From assembly GCA_964437335.1 (NCBI GenBank), contig CAYTGL010000023.1, positions 1-41,939 of the forward strand: 41,939 bases of DNA. Reading direction: 5' to 3'. This document shows, in pieces, positions 41,095-41,939 of the stretch. The notes under the pieces are model-generated. The model had not been told where the DNA came from and did not search any database. It saw nothing but the letters and a program-made list of their open reading frames with translations. The translations under genes were made by a program, and so were the position numbers. This DNA is from JAITWN01 sp964437335 (lineage in GTDB: Bacteria; Pseudomonadota; Gammaproteobacteria; SZUA-140). The stretch's first letter is position 1; each line of letters starts with the position of its first letter.

Positions 41095-41939
41095 ATGTCT
41101 GACATCAAGAAAGTAGTCCTTGCGTATTCCGGCGGCCTCGACACGTCGGTGATCCTGCGCTGGCTGCAGGAGACCTACGGCTGCGAGGTCGTGACCTTCA
41201 CCGCCGACATCGGCCAGGGCGAGGAGCTCGACCCGGCGCGGCGCAAGGCCGAGGCGATGGGCGTGCGCGAGATCTTCATCGAGGATCTGCGCGAGGAGTT
41301 CGTCCGCGACTTCGTGTTCCCGATGTTCCGGGCCAATACCCTGTACGAAGGCGAATACCTGCTCGGCACGTCGATCGCGCGGCCGCTGATCGCGAAGCGC
41401 CTCGTCGAGATCGCCGAAGCGACCGGCGCTGATGCGATTTCACATGGTGCGACGGGCAAGGGCAACGACCAGGTGCGCTTCGAACTCGGTGCCTACGCGC
41501 TGAATCCGGGCATCCGCATCATCGCGCCGTGGCGCGAGTGGGACCTGCTGTCGCGCGAGAAGCTGCTGGACTGGGCCGAGAGCCGCGGCATCCCGGTCGA
41601 GGCGAAGCGCAAGGGCGGCTCGCCGTATTCGATGGACGCGAACCTGCTGCATATCTCCTACGAGGGCGGCCCGCTCGAAGACCCGTGGGTCGAGCCCGAA
41701 GAATCGATGTGGCGCTGGAGCGTTTCACCGGAGGACGCGCCGGACCAGCCGGTCGTGATCGAGCTGGAATTCGAGAACGGAGACGTCGTCGCGATCGACG
41801 GCAAACGCATGAGCCCGGCGCAGGCGCTCGCCGAGCTGAACCGGGTCGCCGGCGCGCACGGTGTCGGCCGCCTCGACCTCGTCGAGAACCGCTACGTCGG
41901 CATGAAGTCGCGCGGCTGCTACGAGACGCCGGGCGGCAC
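41095..41939 (+). CDS. argG: Argininosuccinate synthase (N-terminal part)
   Basis: The first 281 residues of about 400; the window ends inside the gene. It joins citrulline and aspartate to argininosuccinate with ATP. The P-loop-like pyrophosphatase motif LAYSGGLDTSVI (residues 9-20), TADIGQGEEL, the SHGATGKGNDQVRFE segment and KRKGGSPYSMDANLLHISYE are all typical. It starts 15 bp after the E2-E3 stop, so it may be co-transcribed with the pdh genes, although the two pathways are not directly linked. Confidence 0.95.
   Translation, partial: MSDIKKVVLAYSGGLDTSVILRWLQETYGCEVVTFTADIGQGEELDPARRKAEAMGVREIFIEDLREEFVRDFVFPMFRANTLYEGEYLLGTSIARPLIAKRLVEIAEATGADAISHGATGKGNDQVRFELGAYALNPGIRIIAPWREWDLLSREKLLDWAESRGIPVEAKRKGGSPYSMDANLLHISYEGGPLEDPWVEPEESMWRWSVSPEDAPDQPVVIELEFENGDVVAIDGKRMSPAQALAELNRVAGAHGVGRLDLVENRYVGMKSRGCYETPGG

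Overview
The window is high-GC bacterial chromosome, densely coding, with short intergenic gaps and many ATGA-type start/stop overlaps. Gene content (CysB-type regulator, CysTWA sulfate importer, class II PyrC, MgtC, DcaP-like porin, many outer-membrane proteins) points to a Gram-negative proteobacterium, most likely a gammaproteobacterium. I cannot fix the genus from sequence alone. I found no tRNA, rRNA, CRISPR array, prophage or complete insertion sequence.

Layout. (1) 1-2159: 3' end of a sulfate ABC importer operon (cysT end, cysW, cysA), then a 1-Cys peroxiredoxin and an MgtC-family protein. (2) 3722-6650: chrA, a small alpha/beta hydrolase and a CysB-type LysR regulator, joined by 4-bp overlaps. 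(3) 6733-11958: the most interesting block. A promoter and structured leader precede epsC (serine O-acetyltransferase). Then come a Family 2A (SrpI-type) encapsulin shell protein, a SufS-like cysteine desulfurase with a 143-residue low-complexity cargo-loading extension, and a YdhS-like FAD/NAD(P) protein. (4) 15142-12399, minus strand: a second sulfate importer (sbp-cysT-cysW) without its own ATPase gene. (5) 15645-18800, minus strand: small envelope proteins and a VIT/CCC1-like membrane protein. (6) 18905-26987: aspartate 4-decarboxylase, periplasmic glutaminase, DcaP-like porin, periplasmic asparaginase, a 94-residue unknown, a SulP transporter and PPK2. (7) 27018-31742: four secreted or outer-membrane proteins of unknown function. 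(8) 35600-31895, minus strand: M17 aminopeptidase, a short MoeA-like protein, pyrC. (9) 35799-41939: pdhA, pdhB, a fused E2-E3 subunit, and the start of argG.

How they fit. Blocks 1-4 form one assimilatory sulfur island: two sulfate uptake systems, the regulator that normally answers to sulfur/O-acetylserine status, the O-acetylserine-producing enzyme, and a protein nanocompartment whose cargo desulfurase releases sulfur from cysteine. Family 2A encapsulins with cysteine desulfurase cargo are already described as sulfur-related compartments. What looks new here is the context: a terminator-like hairpin abutting the epsC ribosome-binding site, the adjacent flavoprotein, and co-location with cysB and two sulfate importers. 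Block 6 reads as a pathway from Asn/Gln in the periplasm to Asp/Glu, and of Asp to alanine plus CO2 in the cytoplasm, with a SulP protein as possible aspartate importer. A small family of palindromic GGGGTCAG-type repeats occurs at four places, once inside the aminopeptidase coding sequence.
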